64,000 bases of DNA from an uncultured Gammaproteobacteria bacterium (lineage in GTDB: Bacteria > Pseudomonadota > Gammaproteobacteria > Arenicellales > Poriferihabitantaceae): positions 12,910 to 76,909 of the forward strand of contig CAMYNW010000018.1 of assembly GCA_947259885.1 (NCBI GenBank), in the 5' to 3' direction. Positions within the stretch are counted from its first letter, which is position 1; every line of letters begins with the position of its first letter. Below are positions 55,747 to 64,000 of the stretch, in pieces. The notes beneath the pieces are model-generated. The model was not told the origin of the DNA, searched no databases, and saw only the letters and a program-made list of their open reading frames with translations. The translations under genes and the position numbers were made by a program.

Positions 55747-56538
55747 CTAAGACTTAGTGACTTTATCAGGCTTGCCTGGTTTATCCGGTTTACCAGGCTT
55801 ACCACCTGAATTTTCGTCTTCAGAGATGTCATTATCAGGTGATCCATCGTCAATAGAACTATCGTCGTTTGATACCACTTGTTCCTGGCAGGGGCCTGTG
55901 ACATCACCATGTTTCAGGTGAGCAGACACCGACCGGAAACTGACCGCAACAGCTTTTTTACTCTTATGGCAAATCAATGTTTTGCCCTTCGGAGAGTTGT
56001 CGCCCCCGGCTATCAGATCGTCGACATCCTCATTAGTCCTTTCATAGGTAACCATGCAGTTATAACCAGGATTTGATATTTCAATATTGTCTAAATAAAC
56101 AATCTGATCGTTGTCGACACTAATATTAGTGCTGCAGCTGTCACCCAACGAATCATCTGCTATGAATGTCACTTCGTAGTTTCCTGCTGTGACAGCGATC
56201 GAAAAGCTTTCATCTTCTGATGTTCGGCCAAAATCGGTGCCATTCAATAGAGCCCTTATATGGCTGGCCCAAGCGTTTGGAAGAACGATCTCCAACAACT
56301 TTGAAACAAGCCGTTCTTCTTGTGGATGCACTGGCTCTGTCTCAATAATTGCGGCAATGCCATCGACATTGCTGAGATCAAGCACGAGAGTAGAACTCGC
56401 ACCGGAAGAGTTAACCCCTCCTCCTGACCCAGTGCTGCTGCCGCCTCCGCCGCCACACGCATTTAAAAGCAAAAAAGTTAACGCCAGCACGAATGCGCAG
56501 AAACCCCTTGCAGACAGGTTTATTTGACGCTTAGTCAT
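55747..56538 (-). CDS. Gly-rich lipoprotein with CHKSKK...AHLKHGD motif, unknown function
   Basis: 263 residues from the ATG at 56536-56538. The signal peptide ends in a lipobox, LLLNAC (Cys28), followed by a Gly/Ser linker (about 29-48), typical of surface-exposed or envelope lipoproteins. A beta-rich middle (about 50-165, SFSIAVTAGNYEVTFIADDS) precedes a small conserved module, ICHKSKKAVAVSFRSVSAHLKHGD, with paired cysteines (Cys190, Cys217). The tail is Asp/Ser-rich and ends in repeated PGKPDK. The module is seen at the end of many secreted proteins of unknown role. Nearby DNA is AT-rich, so recent gain is possible. Confidence 0.75.
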   Translation of the reverse strand: MTKRQINLSARGFCAFVLALTFLLLNACGGGGGSSTGSGGGVNSSGASSTLVLDLSNVDGIAAIIETEPVHPQEERLVSKLLEIVLPNAWASHIRALLNGTDFGRTSEDESFSIAVTAGNYEVTFIADDSLGDSCSTNISVDNDQIVYLDNIEISNPGYNCMVTYERTNEDVDDLIAGGDNSPKGKTLICHKSKKAVAVSFRSVSAHLKHGDVTGPCQEQVVSNDDSSIDDGSPDNDISEDENSGGKPGKPDKPGKPDKVTKS

Positions 56539-56764
56539 CGTTCTTACCCCCATATAATTATATTATTACAATTACCTATCGGCCCAGCTTCATCTATATT
56601 ATATGGATTTGCAAGTAACAATAATCTATAACAGTGATCCTTTGCCGATAAAAATTTAAATATAAGTGAGGATGATCCGGCTGAGAGATACATCATGCGT
56701 TATCTGATAGAGCCCCTCTAATAATTTTATAAGGGAATAAGATCGGTGCAATCCCCGTTTGCAG

Positions 56765-57616
56765 TTACCCCACTCGATCGAAATAGTGCGCCATGCACTC
56801 GTCCTCGCGACCACGAACCACTCTTTTTCCGATCAGTGGCCCTTTGGTCTCGGTGACGATGGTGTGTTGCCCCTCGTGATGTTTTTTGTCGTAGAAGTAA
56901 ATAATCACCCAGTCCCGGGTATGCCCTAATTGATGTGCTCTTGCCGTATTGGAAAATAGTACGGTAAAGTGCCACTCTTCCTTGGTTTTATGCATTATTG
57001 GAAGCCACTTCTTACCCCCGGGATTAAACCTTTTAGGCGCAATTGTAGGCAGCACCTTGAGGCCTGCCTTATCACGATACTGGCGATCTATATTTAGTAA
57101 TAGCTTCACTGGTGGTTCAACTACGACATCGGTATCTTTTTCAATTTGTCGACCTCGGCCAAGCACTTGTGCCAACCAGGCTTTAACCATATTGACTTTG
57201 TTTTTGCTAAATCCCGGCACTTTTATCAGACGACCATTGTGACTGGCAACCTCCAACGCTTCCAACGTGTCAATGTGAAGAACTTCCACTATGCGATGCG
57301 ACAGCTTTACGCCCACACCAGGAATTTTCTGAAATATGGCAATTGGGTCATTACCTGCCTTCAGGCTTTCGAGGCGACTCGTGTGTCCGGTCGCAACGAA
57401 TTCAACGATTGAACGGGCGATCCCTTCACCGATTCCCGGCAAATCTATCAATCCTTCATACCCATTTCGATTAATCACCTCAGTAATCGGGTGATCCTGC
57501 TTTTCAATTGTTATTGCCGCACGACGATAAGCATTCACCCGAAATGGATTTGCCTTTTGCTGCTCCAGCAAATCGGCAATTTCTCGCAGCATCGTTACAA
57601 TTTCTTGGTTCTTCAT
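56765..57616 (-). CDS. Helix-hairpin-helix protein with PolX-like N-terminal domain
   Basis: 283 residues from the ATG at 57614-57616. Residues 1-75 match the PolX/DNA polymerase beta 8-kDa region (LREIADLLEQQKANPFRVNA, IDLPGIGEGIARSIVEFV), followed by further helix-hairpin-helix motifs (FQKIPGVGVKLSHRIVEVL, LIKVPGFSKNKV). The palm and fingers polymerase domains and the PHP domain are absent. Instead residues about 165-283 form another region (EWHFTVLFSNTARAHQLGHT, WVIIYFYDKKHHEGQHTIVT) of unknown fold. It should bind DNA, but its enzymatic role, if any, is unknown. Confidence 0.82.
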   Translation of the reverse strand: MKNQEIVTMLREIADLLEQQKANPFRVNAYRRAAITIEKQDHPITEVINRNGYEGLIDLPGIGEGIARSIVEFVATGHTSRLESLKAGNDPIAIFQKIPGVGVKLSHRIVEVLHIDTLEALEVASHNGRLIKVPGFSKNKVNMVKAWLAQVLGRGRQIEKDTDVVVEPPVKLLLNIDRQYRDKAGLKVLPTIAPKRFNPGGKKWLPIMHKTKEEWHFTVLFSNTARAHQLGHTRDWVIIYFYDKKHHEGQHTIVTETKGPLIGKRVVRGREDECMAHYFDRVG

Positions 57617-57647
57617 GGATCTGCCCTGAGAGATCAATTCCTATGCC

Positions 57648-57884
57648 TTATTGGGATAACAGATTTCGCGCACTGTAATATCCAATCCAAAGCTCTCCGG
57701 CTTCAAGCACACGCACCATCGAAGACCGGTCGTAAAGAAAGTGATCACAATTCTCGCCTCCTACCAAATCTGTAATCGGATCATATAGAGGTCCTATCAT
57801 CTGTTCATACTCACTCCGCGCTTCGCTCGGACACCAGTTCGAAGCGTCTTTGTGAGCATCAATCATGATAAGACACTCAAACAT
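57648..57884 (-). CDS. Hypothetical protein, possibly truncated
   Basis: 78 residues, acidic and aromatic (LVGGENCDHFLYDRSSMVRV, ELWIGYYSARNLLSQ); no family recognised. The frame stays open for about 35 more codons upstream without an ATG, and that extension (SLEKLRRYCLKLSITFP) looks protein-like, so the gene may be a 5'-truncated remnant or use a rare start. It lies between the HhH gene and recO on the same strand. Confidence 0.4.
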   Translation of the reverse strand: MFECLIMIDAHKDASNWCPSEARSEYEQMIGPLYDPITDLVGGENCDHFLYDRSSMVRVLEAGELWIGYYSARNLLSQ

Positions 57885-58020
57885 CCTTGCAACTGCTGCC
57901 AGAAAAGTACGGGGAAACGTTATGCTCAGCTTAAGGCAGTATCGTCGTAGTTTTTCAAGAGATTCCGGATTTCGCCGTAATGGCAGACTTTAGATTCTGA
58001 ATTCACTTAGCGTAATCCAG

Positions 58021-58767
58021 TCATTCTGGTCGACTCCAGCCATTTCCACGCTTACCATTATATCGAAGAATTTGGTGCATCACTTTTCGACTGCGAAGTT
58101 CTCTGCCACCGAGCTGCTGGTAAATCAGATTGCGCGTCAAAACTCGTGCCTGCTGTCTTGATTCTGATGTTTTGAATCGCTCTTCTTGAAAAGAAATTAA
58201 TGTCTGGCCACTGACCAGCATTCCAATTTCATTCGCCAGCTCGGTCACTACCGGACCGAATTGTGGGACATAGCGGTAGTTCGCGCTTTCTTTAATTCTT
58301 TCACCGGTTTCAACATCATGGTCAAGAATAAGACCAAATCCAATTTCCCGCAGCAGTCTTTTCTCAAACACCCTCAGTAACATTCCTGCGTCCTCTCCCG
58401 CCGTCAGAGAACGTACAGTGTGGTCATAGGAATCATACAAATCCTGATGCGCATCAAATCGATGCAGTAATTTGAGAATCAATTCGTTAGCATAATATGC
58501 GGCATGTAATTGCTTACCTAGCAGTTCACTCAAATACCCCTGAGATTCGGCTGCCGTCAGAATCGGTAGTTGGCCTTTACCAGCCCAACTGAGCAGCAGC
58601 GGTTTGAAAGGCATCAGTACTCCCCGCATTCCAGATTTTTGACGACGCGCACCTTTCGCTAGCAGCATGAATCTGCCGTATTGTCGGCAAAACACATCCA
58701 ATAACAGACTACTTTCCGTATAGGGGCGGGTGTGCAGGACATAACCCGGTTCGTGATGGTTCTTCAC
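58021..58767 (-). CDS. recO: DNA repair protein RecO
   Basis: 248 residues. The N-terminal OB-fold opening GYVLHTRPYTESSLLLDVFC and the segment GRFMLLAKGARRQKSGMRGV are RecO signatures, with FEKRLLREIGFGLILDHDVE in the C-terminal helical domain. RecO with RecR loads RecA at gaps. It follows era (28 bp) in the usual rnc-era-recO order; pdxJ, which often comes next, is missing here. Confidence 0.94.
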   Translation of the reverse strand: MKNHHEPGYVLHTRPYTESSLLLDVFCRQYGRFMLLAKGARRQKSGMRGVLMPFKPLLLSWAGKGQLPILTAAESQGYLSELLGKQLHAAYYANELILKLLHRFDAHQDLYDSYDHTVRSLTAGEDAGMLLRVFEKRLLREIGFGLILDHDVETGERIKESANYRYVPQFGPVVTELANEIGMLVSGQTLISFQEERFKTSESRQQARVLTRNLIYQQLGGRELRSRKVMHQILRYNGKRGNGWSRPE

Positions 58768-58795
58768 ACTTTCATCCTAGCTCACTCGTATGTGA

Positions 58796-59695
58796 TTATT
58801 CTTCACCATAACCAAGCGACCTCACAATACTGGCATTGTCCGCCCATCCTTTTCGATGCTTGACCCAAAGGTTTAAGTAAATACGCGTAGCAAACGTCCT
58901 TTCCATAGCGCTTCGGGCACGAGTCCCTATTGTTTTCAAACGAGCACCCTGCTTTCCAACTACTATAGATTTCTGACTTTCCTTGTCTACCCAGATGACC
59001 ATATCAATCTTCCAGTAGACAGGATCGGATTGATCGAAACGCGTGACTTCAACTGCGGATTCATAGGGAAGCTCCTCGCCCAGCAAATGAAAGGTTTGTT
59101 CTCGGACTAACTCTGAAGCGATAAATCGATCGCTACGATCACTTGACTGTTCAGCGGGAAAACCCGGAGGGCCCTCCGGCAAGTGCGAAATCAGTGTATT
59201 GAGAAAGTCACCGGTATCTTCCATTTTTTTTGCAGAAATCGGCACTATTTCGACAAAATCATGCAATTTTGTACTTTCGTGAATCAAAGGCAGTAAGCGG
59301 GATTTATCCTTAAGTGTATCGATTTTATTGATCGCAAGCATTACCGGCACACCCCGTGAAATAACTTGACGAAGAGATTTCACGATTGCTGACGTCCAGC
59401 CTCTGTGATCAATCATGAATACAACCAGATCGACGTCAATCACACTGTTAATTGCGGTTCGGTTGATCATACGGTTCAGGCTTTTCTTCTGGTCGTGATG
59501 TAGGCCCGGGGTATCAACAAAAACCAGCTGAGCATCCGGCAAGGTCTTGATTCCCAGCACACGATGACGCGTTGTCTGCGGTCGTCGGGACGTAATCGAA
59601 ATTTTCTGACCTACGAGGCGATTTATTAGCGTAGATTTTCCTGCATTTGGCGGCCCTGCAAAGGTAATAAAACCAAACCGGTGGGATTGACTCAT
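58796..59695 (-). CDS. era: GTPase Era
   Basis: 299 residues: GTPase motifs G1 AGPPNAGKSTL (Lys20), G3 VDTPGL (Asp61) and G4 AINKIDTL, and the C-terminal KH domain (about 200-290) with IVVGKQGARLKTIGTRARSAME. Era binds the 3' end of 16S rRNA and helps 30S assembly. The G1 position has Pro-Pro-Asn-Ala in place of the usual Arg-Pro-Asn-Val, a mild change. It follows rnc by 107 bp. Confidence 0.95.
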   Translation of the reverse strand: MSQSHRFGFITFAGPPNAGKSTLINRLVGQKISITSRRPQTTRHRVLGIKTLPDAQLVFVDTPGLHHDQKKSLNRMINRTAINSVIDVDLVVFMIDHRGWTSAIVKSLRQVISRGVPVMLAINKIDTLKDKSRLLPLIHESTKLHDFVEIVPISAKKMEDTGDFLNTLISHLPEGPPGFPAEQSSDRSDRFIASELVREQTFHLLGEELPYESAVEVTRFDQSDPVYWKIDMVIWVDKESQKSIVVGKQGARLKTIGTRARSAMERTFATRIYLNLWVKHRKGWADNASIVRSLGYGEE

Positions 59696-59802
59696 AAGCA
59701 GTGATAAATAAAGTCCCTGGAACGATCCACTTCTAGGAGGAAGTCATGTGCATTATGGAAGCTATACACACCGGTTAAAGTGATGTGATCAACAAACCTT
59801 TC

Positions 59803-60477
59803 CTAGTTTGGTTCAATCATCGCCTTGATCGCCAGATCTGCCGCATTCTGTTCGGCAATTCGACGACTTCTTCCCTCTGCAATAAATGGGCTGGCTGAGT
59901 GTTCGATCTCACACTTTACTTCGAATGTCAGATCATGCGCCTCGCCACTTTTATTCATGACCTCATACACTGGCAGCGGTTTTTCAGACTTTTGCAGCAT
60001 CTCCTGCAATTTAGTCTTATTGTCCTTTAGATCCTCAGCATTGATATCAAGCAGCTTCTCCGCAAATAATTTCAGCACAACAGTCTTAGCATTCCTGAAT
60101 CCACCATCCAGATAAACCGCCCCAAACACTGCTTCAATCGCATCTGACAAAATAGAATCACGTTCAGCACCACCGCCTTTTAGCTCACCTTCGCCAAGAA
60201 TAAGAAATTCTTTGATACCGAGCTTGCGCGCAAGCTCAGCGAGCGTACTTTGACGTACCAAGCGAGCGCGCATCTTTGTGAGATCGCCCTCGGGTGCCCT
60301 GGGAAACTGATGGAAAAGAGATTCCGCGATAATGAAACCGAGAATACTGTCACCCAGAAATTCAAGCCGTTCGTTATTTTTTTTTCGGAAACTACGATGG
60401 GTCAGAGACCTGCGCAGCAGCTCCTGATCATTAAATATATAGTCTATTCGGGTCTCAAATCGTCCTATATCATTCAT
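59803..60477 (-). CDS. rnc: Ribonuclease III
   Basis: 224 residues: the catalytic signature NERLEFLGDSILGFIIAE (acidic residues about 36-43), LSDAIEAVFGAVYLDGG, and a C-terminal double-stranded-RNA-binding domain (YEVMNKSGEAHDLTFEVKCE, GRSRRIAEQNAADLAIKAM). It cuts double-stranded RNA including rRNA precursors. The start overlaps the DUF4845 gene by eight bases. Confidence 0.96.
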   Translation of the reverse strand: MNDIGRFETRIDYIFNDQELLRRSLTHRSFRKKNNERLEFLGDSILGFIIAESLFHQFPRAPEGDLTKMRARLVRQSTLAELARKLGIKEFLILGEGELKGGGAERDSILSDAIEAVFGAVYLDGGFRNAKTVVLKLFAEKLLDINAEDLKDNKTKLQEMLQKSEKPLPVYEVMNKSGEAHDLTFEVKCEIEHSASPFIAEGRSRRIAEQNAADLAIKAMIEPN

Positions 60478-60850
60478 TAGGATTTTTTGTTACCAAGATC
60501 TCATTTTTGAAGTCGAACAGCAGGTATGCATTATATGCGATAGGCACTAACACTTCGTAGTTTACCGTCATTTGACGGCCACCTTTTATATTCTTAACTG
60601 TAAATGCCTTATCTAGATTAACGTAAGTATCCGCATAGTCAATGTTGAGCCTGCGTTTCATTTTTCGCAGAAGCGTAATTCTCGACGATGTCATTACATC
60701 TCGTTCTTCCGACAACAGATTGAGCGCGTTATTGATCTTTTGATTAGCTAAATATGGCGGTACCGACCTCATACCAAGAACTAAAATGCAAATAATTAAT
60801 ATTGCAGCCCATATAAAACCCCAAACTGATAAACCTCGTTGTTTTCGCAT
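60470..60850 (-). CDS. DUF4845 domain-containing membrane protein
   Basis: 126 residues with one N-terminal membrane helix (GFIWAAILIICILVLGMRS) and a periplasmic domain. The position between lepB and rnc, with an eight-base overlap onto rnc, is the conserved place of DUF4845 proteins. QRGLSVWGFIWA and RLNIDYADTYVNLDKAFTV fit the family. Its role is unknown; by context it may relate to secretion or envelope assembly. Confidence 0.88.
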   Translation of the reverse strand: MRKQRGLSVWGFIWAAILIICILVLGMRSVPPYLANQKINNALNLLSEERDVMTSSRITLLRKMKRRLNIDYADTYVNLDKAFTVKNIKGGRQMTVNYEVLVPIAYNAYLLFDFKNEILVTKNPNE

Positions 60851-60917
60851 TAGTCTTCGTCTCTGATTTATATCTTGTCAGCATTGAGCGGGTCGAGAAC
60901 ACCCACTAATCGACTGG

Positions 60918-61727
60918 TTAAAGAATACTATTACCAATTCTACTCCAGTCAACCCCGCCACCAGTGGCGCTCTTCCAGCTGAACCATATGAAAAACGCCT
61001 TGCCCACAACATTTTGTTCTGGCACGAATCGCCAGGAACGGCTGTCGTTACTGTGATCGCGATTATCTCCCATTACAAAGTAATGTCCTGCAGGCACCTC
61101 AACCTCCATATCGATTTTTCGGATCCTATCATCGATCAAAATGGTGTGCGTTGACGCGTCTATGGTCTCCAAAAACTGATCCGCACTATATCCGCGGTTG
61201 CTGATTTCTTGATAGGCGTATTCACCATCTTCGACCACAGTCACCATAGTTCCGTTTACATACAGCTTCTTGTCAACATAAGCAATTTTATCCCCCGCCA
61301 GGCCAACCACTCTCTTGATGAAATTTAGCTTTGGATTATTTGGAAATCGAAACACCATCACATCGCCACGTTCCGGGGCGCCTAAATCAAGAATTTTCTG
61401 ATTGACGATAGGCAATCGGATACCGTATTTGAATTTATTCACTAGGATAAAGTCGCCAATATGTAAACTTGGCAGCATCGACCCCGATGGAATTCGGAAT
61501 GGCTCAACCACGAATGATCGCAATACAAATACAATCAGAATGACCGGAAATAACGCTCGTGCGTATTCAACCAGAACAGGTTGATGTGGCTCAGCGCTAT
61601 CTCCTTCTGTCACCATAGTAGCTTGCTCAATCACAGTCGACCCACGGTTTTCAACCATCAACCGATAGGCCAGCGAAATCAATCCCGTCACCACGAGAAA
61701 GATAAAGAGTATTAGAGAAAAGTCCAC
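60918..61727 (-). CDS. lepB: Signal peptidase I
   Basis: 269 residues: two N-terminal membrane helices (about 3-22 and 57-72) and the catalytic domain. The nucleophile is Ser83 in FRIPSGSMLPSL and the general-base Lys is in NFIKRVVGLAGDKI; the C-terminal GHYFVMGDNRDHSNDSR is conserved. It cleaves signal peptides at the outer face of the inner membrane. It lies 32 bp after lepA. Confidence 0.97.
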   Translation of the reverse strand: MDFSLILFIFLVVTGLISLAYRLMVENRGSTVIEQATMVTEGDSAEPHQPVLVEYARALFPVILIVFVLRSFVVEPFRIPSGSMLPSLHIGDFILVNKFKYGIRLPIVNQKILDLGAPERGDVMVFRFPNNPKLNFIKRVVGLAGDKIAYVDKKLYVNGTMVTVVEDGEYAYQEISNRGYSADQFLETIDASTHTILIDDRIRKIDMEVEVPAGHYFVMGDNRDHSNDSRSWRFVPEQNVVGKAFFIWFSWKSATGGGVDWSRIGNSIL

Positions 61728-61759
61728 TAAAAATTCCTAAATTTATGCGTGTTCCTGGA

Positions 61760-63571
61760 TCATTCGCGATCCACTTTGAGCACTGACAGAAAGGCTTCCT
61801 GAGGAATTTCCACCGAACCGATCTGTTTCATGCGCTTTTTACCCGCTTTTTGTTTTTCGAGCAACTTGCGTTTGCGAGTAATATCGCCCCCATAACACTT
61901 GGCAGTAACGTTCTTTCGGAGCGCTTTTACAGTCTCCCTGGAGATGATCTTGGCGCCAATCGCGGCCTGAATCGCGACATCAAACATTTGCCTCGGAATC
62001 AAACCTCGCATGCGTTTGACCAGTGTCCGGGCTCTATACTGGCTTTGGCCACGGTGCACCAGAACCGCCAAGGGATCTACACGCTCACCGTTAATCATAA
62101 CATCTACTTTGACCATATCTGCCGGTCGATTTTCAATAAATTCGTAGTCAAGTGACGCATATCCGCGGGTATCGGACTTGAGCTGGTCATAGAAATCCAT
62201 TACCACCTCGTTAAGCGGCAGGTCAAACTCAACCATCACCTGGCGCCCGTGATAGTGAATATTCTTCTGAATACCGCGCTTCTCGATGCACAGGGTGAGT
62301 ACCGCACCGACATGCTCATGAGGAACGAGAATTCGTGCCAGAATATATGGCTCCTTAATCTCTTCAATGGCTGACGGATCAGGCAGGTCGGCAGGATTAT
62401 CGATAAACACCACTTTGCCATCCTTTCGTCGAATCTCATACACTACCGTTGGCGCGGTTGTGATGAGCTCTAGGTCATATTCGCGCTCAAGCCGTTCCTG
62501 CACAATCTCCATGTGCAGCATGCCGAGAAAACCACAGCGGAACCCAAAACCAAGCGCTTGAGATGATTCGGGTTGAAAAGATAGCGCAGCATCATTCAGG
62601 CTTAACTTGTCCAGAGCCACACGAAAGGCTTCGAAATCAGCACTGTTGATTGGATACAGGCCTGCAAATACGGTTGGTTTGACTTGTTTAAAGCCGGGCA
62701 GCGCTTCCGACGCAGGGTTATAGGCAAGTGTTACGGTATCTCCCACCCTGGCGGCCTTGATGTCTTTAAGTCCCGCGATCATAAACCCAACCATGCCGGT
62801 ACTCAGCTCTTGCACCTTGGTGGCCTTGGGCTTGAATATACCGACCTGCTCTACCTGATGGTCCTGTCCAGTAGACATCATGCGGATTCGGGTGCGCGCC
62901 CCCCCCAGCAACCCATCCATAATTCTCACTAGTGATACCACGCCTAAATAATTATCAAACCATGAATCGAGCACCAGCGCTCTGAGCGGTGCTTCGCTGT
63001 CTCCCGACGGCGCTGGTAATGAGGTCACAATCTGCTCCAGTACCTGTTCTACGCCAAGGCCAGTTTTGGCGCTTACCGCCAGGGCATCAGTGCTGTCGAT
63101 TCCGATGACTTCCTCGATTTCTTCGAGCACTCTATCCGGTTCCGCCGCAGGAAGATCAATCTTGTTCAGCACCGGGATAACCGTGAGTCCCAGGTCTACC
63201 GCGGTATAACAGTTAGCAACCGTTTGCGCTTCAACTCCCTGGGCAGCGTCTACGACCAGCAGCGCGCCTTCACAGGCATTGAGCGAGCGCGAAACTTCGT
63301 AAGAAAAATCGACGTGACCTGGGGTATCAATCAGATTTAACTGGTATTCGATTCCGTCCTTTGACAGGTAGTTCAGAGCGACACTCTGCGCCTTGATAGT
63401 AATGCCACGCTCTCGTTCTAGTTCCATCGAATCGAGCACCTGCTCCTTCATTTCTCGAGCCTCGAGCCCACCGCAAAGCTGAATAAATCGATCAGCTAAG
63501 GTAGATTTGCCATGATCTACATGCGCAATAATCGCAAAATTACGGATTCTGGATTGTTCAATCCTTGGCAT
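61760..63571 (-). CDS. lepA: Elongation factor 4 (LepA)
   Basis: 603 residues from the ATG at 63569-63571, just before [20 protein letters not shown]; a frame open to 63670 adds a non-homologous 33 residues. G1 [14 protein letters not shown]3 [12 protein letters not shown] and G4 VLNKIDLP motifs, and the LepA-specific C-terminal domain ending [19 protein letters not shown], are present. It binds ribosomes and affects elongation or assembly. First gene of the lepA-lepB-DUF4845-rnc-era-recO series. Confidence 0.97.
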   Translation of the reverse strand: MPRIEQSRIRNFAIIAHVDHGKSTLADRFIQLCGGLEAREMKEQVLDSMELERERGITIKAQSVALNYLSKDGIEYQLNLIDTPGHVDFSYEVSRSLNACEGALLVVDAAQGVEAQTVANCYTAVDLGLTVIPVLNKIDLPAAEPDRVLEEIEEVIGIDSTDALAVSAKTGLGVEQVLEQIVTSLPAPSGDSEAPLRALVLDSWFDNYLGVVSLVRIMDGLLGGARTRIRMMSTGQDHQVEQVGIFKPKATKVQELSTGMVGFMIAGLKDIKAARVGDTVTLAYNPASEALPGFKQVKPTVFAGLYPINSADFEAFRVALDKLSLNDAALSFQPESSQALGFGFRCGFLGMLHMEIVQERLEREYDLELITTAPTVVYEIRRKDGKVVFIDNPADLPDPSAIEEIKEPYILARILVPHEHVGAVLTLCIEKRGIQKNIHYHGRQVMVEFDLPLNEVVMDFYDQLKSDTRGYASLDYEFIENRPADMVKVDVMINGERVDPLAVLVHRGQSQYRARTLVKRMRGLIPRQMFDVAIQAAIGAKIISRETVKALRKNVTAKCYGGDITRKRKLLEKQKAGKKRMKQIGSVEIPQEAFLSVLKVDRE

Positions 63572-63778
63572 TAGCTGCAGGCATTTAATTTGGGAAAAAG
63601 ATTGAGTATGAAAATAAATGAGGCTGGCGATCGGTTGAAGGGTCTTTTGGCAAACCCTGTTAGTCCTCATTTCTTAACCGAATCGCGACCCGGATTGTAC
63701 CCTTTGTGCCCCTGTAGGGGAAAGATCATCCTTGATCCTGCTGGGTTAGAATACCGAGCCCGATAGATCAAGCTAAAC

Positions 63779-64000
63779 ATGACCGGTTCTAATCAGGCCC
63801 AAAGGCTAAGCCAGTTTTATTCATTGCAGGAGGAGGATCAGCCTCTTCGCAATGACGTCAGGCTTTTAGGCTCATTGTTGGGTAAAACGATCAAGCAGCA
63901 GCACGGTGAAGCACTGTATCAGCTGGTAGAGGAAATCCGCCAGCTGGCTAAAGACGCGCGTAGTGGAAATATTGAAAATACCAGTCGACTTGTAGATCGT
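63779..64000 (+). CDS. ppc: Phosphoenolpyruvate carboxylase (partial, N-terminal part)
   Basis: 74 codons from the ATG at 63779 to the window edge. LRNDVRLLGSLLGKTIKQQH followed by LYQLVEEIRQLAKDAR is the conserved opening of bacterial Ppc, which carboxylates phosphoenolpyruvate to oxaloacetate. The catalytic residues lie beyond the window. It is divergent from lepA with a 207-bp gap containing a CCCCTGTAGGGG dyad (63709-63720). Confidence 0.9.
   Translation, partial: MTGSNQAQRLSQFYSLQEEDQPLRNDVRLLGSLLGKTIKQQHGEALYQLVEEIRQLAKDARSGNIENTSRLVDR

Noticed and set aside
1..64000. tRNA, rRNA, CRISPR arrays, transposases, integrases, toxin-antitoxin or phage-defence genes
   Set aside because: Looked for in intergenic regions and gene products on both strands; none could be supported.

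Overview
The window is chromosomal DNA of a gammaproteobacterium, probably free-living and aerobic. The evidence is the gene content: a homodimeric-type AceE with AceF and Lpd, UbiG next to a MupP-type phosphatase, a complete System I cytochrome c maturation operon (ccmA-I), DapD, a PhoP/PhoQ-like two-component pair, and the conserved blocks lepA-lepB-rnc-era-recO and rpsF-rpsR-rplI. Base composition is moderate and fairly even. No rRNA, tRNA, CRISPR array, intact transposase, integrase or prophage gene was seen. The species cannot be named from the sequence alone.

Layout. (1) 0-4.7 kb: the start of a DsbB-like gene cut by the window edge, a truncated PhoB-like receiver ending in a small inverted-repeat element, an esterase-like hydrolase, a 1002-residue ABC-type membrane protein whose ATPase motifs are all degenerate, and a CPXCG zinc-ribbon protein. 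(2) 4.8-22.8 kb, carbon metabolism: acetyl-CoA synthetase and glycolate oxidase (glcDEF) on the minus strand, divergent from a TRAP transporter whose binding protein resembles 2-oxo-acid (TakP-like) receptors. These are followed by an amidase, a small membrane protein, a glyoxylate/hydroxypyruvate reductase, a PaiB-like flavoprotein, a class II aldolase, an M24-fold protein without metal ligands, an O-acetylhomoserine sulfhydrylase, an alpha/beta hydrolase and a rhomboid protease. (3) 22.8-29.3 kb: mtaD-ubiG-mupP-panC, a small one-POTRA outer-membrane barrel protein and dinB. (4) 29.4-36.5 kb: ccmABCDEFGHI, almost entirely by overlapping stop/start codons. (5) 36.5-43.9 kb: bactofilin with an M23 peptidase (overlapping genes), dapD, a PP2C phosphatase, a PhoQ/PhoP-like pair with a PepSY-like small protein, a glycine-zipper protein and an FKBP isomerase. 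(6) 44-49.5 kb: radA, alr, dnaB, rplI, rpsR, rpsF, with a visible terminator, promoter and probable autoregulatory leader. (7) 49.5-55.3 kb: aceE-aceF-lpdA, with a lipoyl domain on both E2 and E3. (8) 55.3-64 kb: a lineage-specific lipoprotein and a PolX-N-terminus/HhH protein of unknown role, then recO, era, rnc, a DUF4845 protein, lepB, lepA and the start of ppc.

How the genes fit together. Most of the window is housekeeping in familiar order. The least conventional part is 10.6-20 kb, where glycolate oxidase, a putative 2-oxo-acid TRAP transporter, a glyoxylate-type reductase, an amidase, an aldolase and a creatinase-fold protein suggest uptake and breakdown of a small organic acid or amide feeding glyoxylate. 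The substrate is unknown and the grouping is an inference. The strongest candidates for something undescribed are the degenerate ABC protein with a cyclic-nucleotide-binding-like tail, the metal-ligand-less M24 protein, the PolX-like HhH protein without a polymerase domain, and the Gly-rich lipoprotein with a CHKSKK...AHLKHGD motif. No clearly new multi-gene system could be demonstrated from sequence alone.
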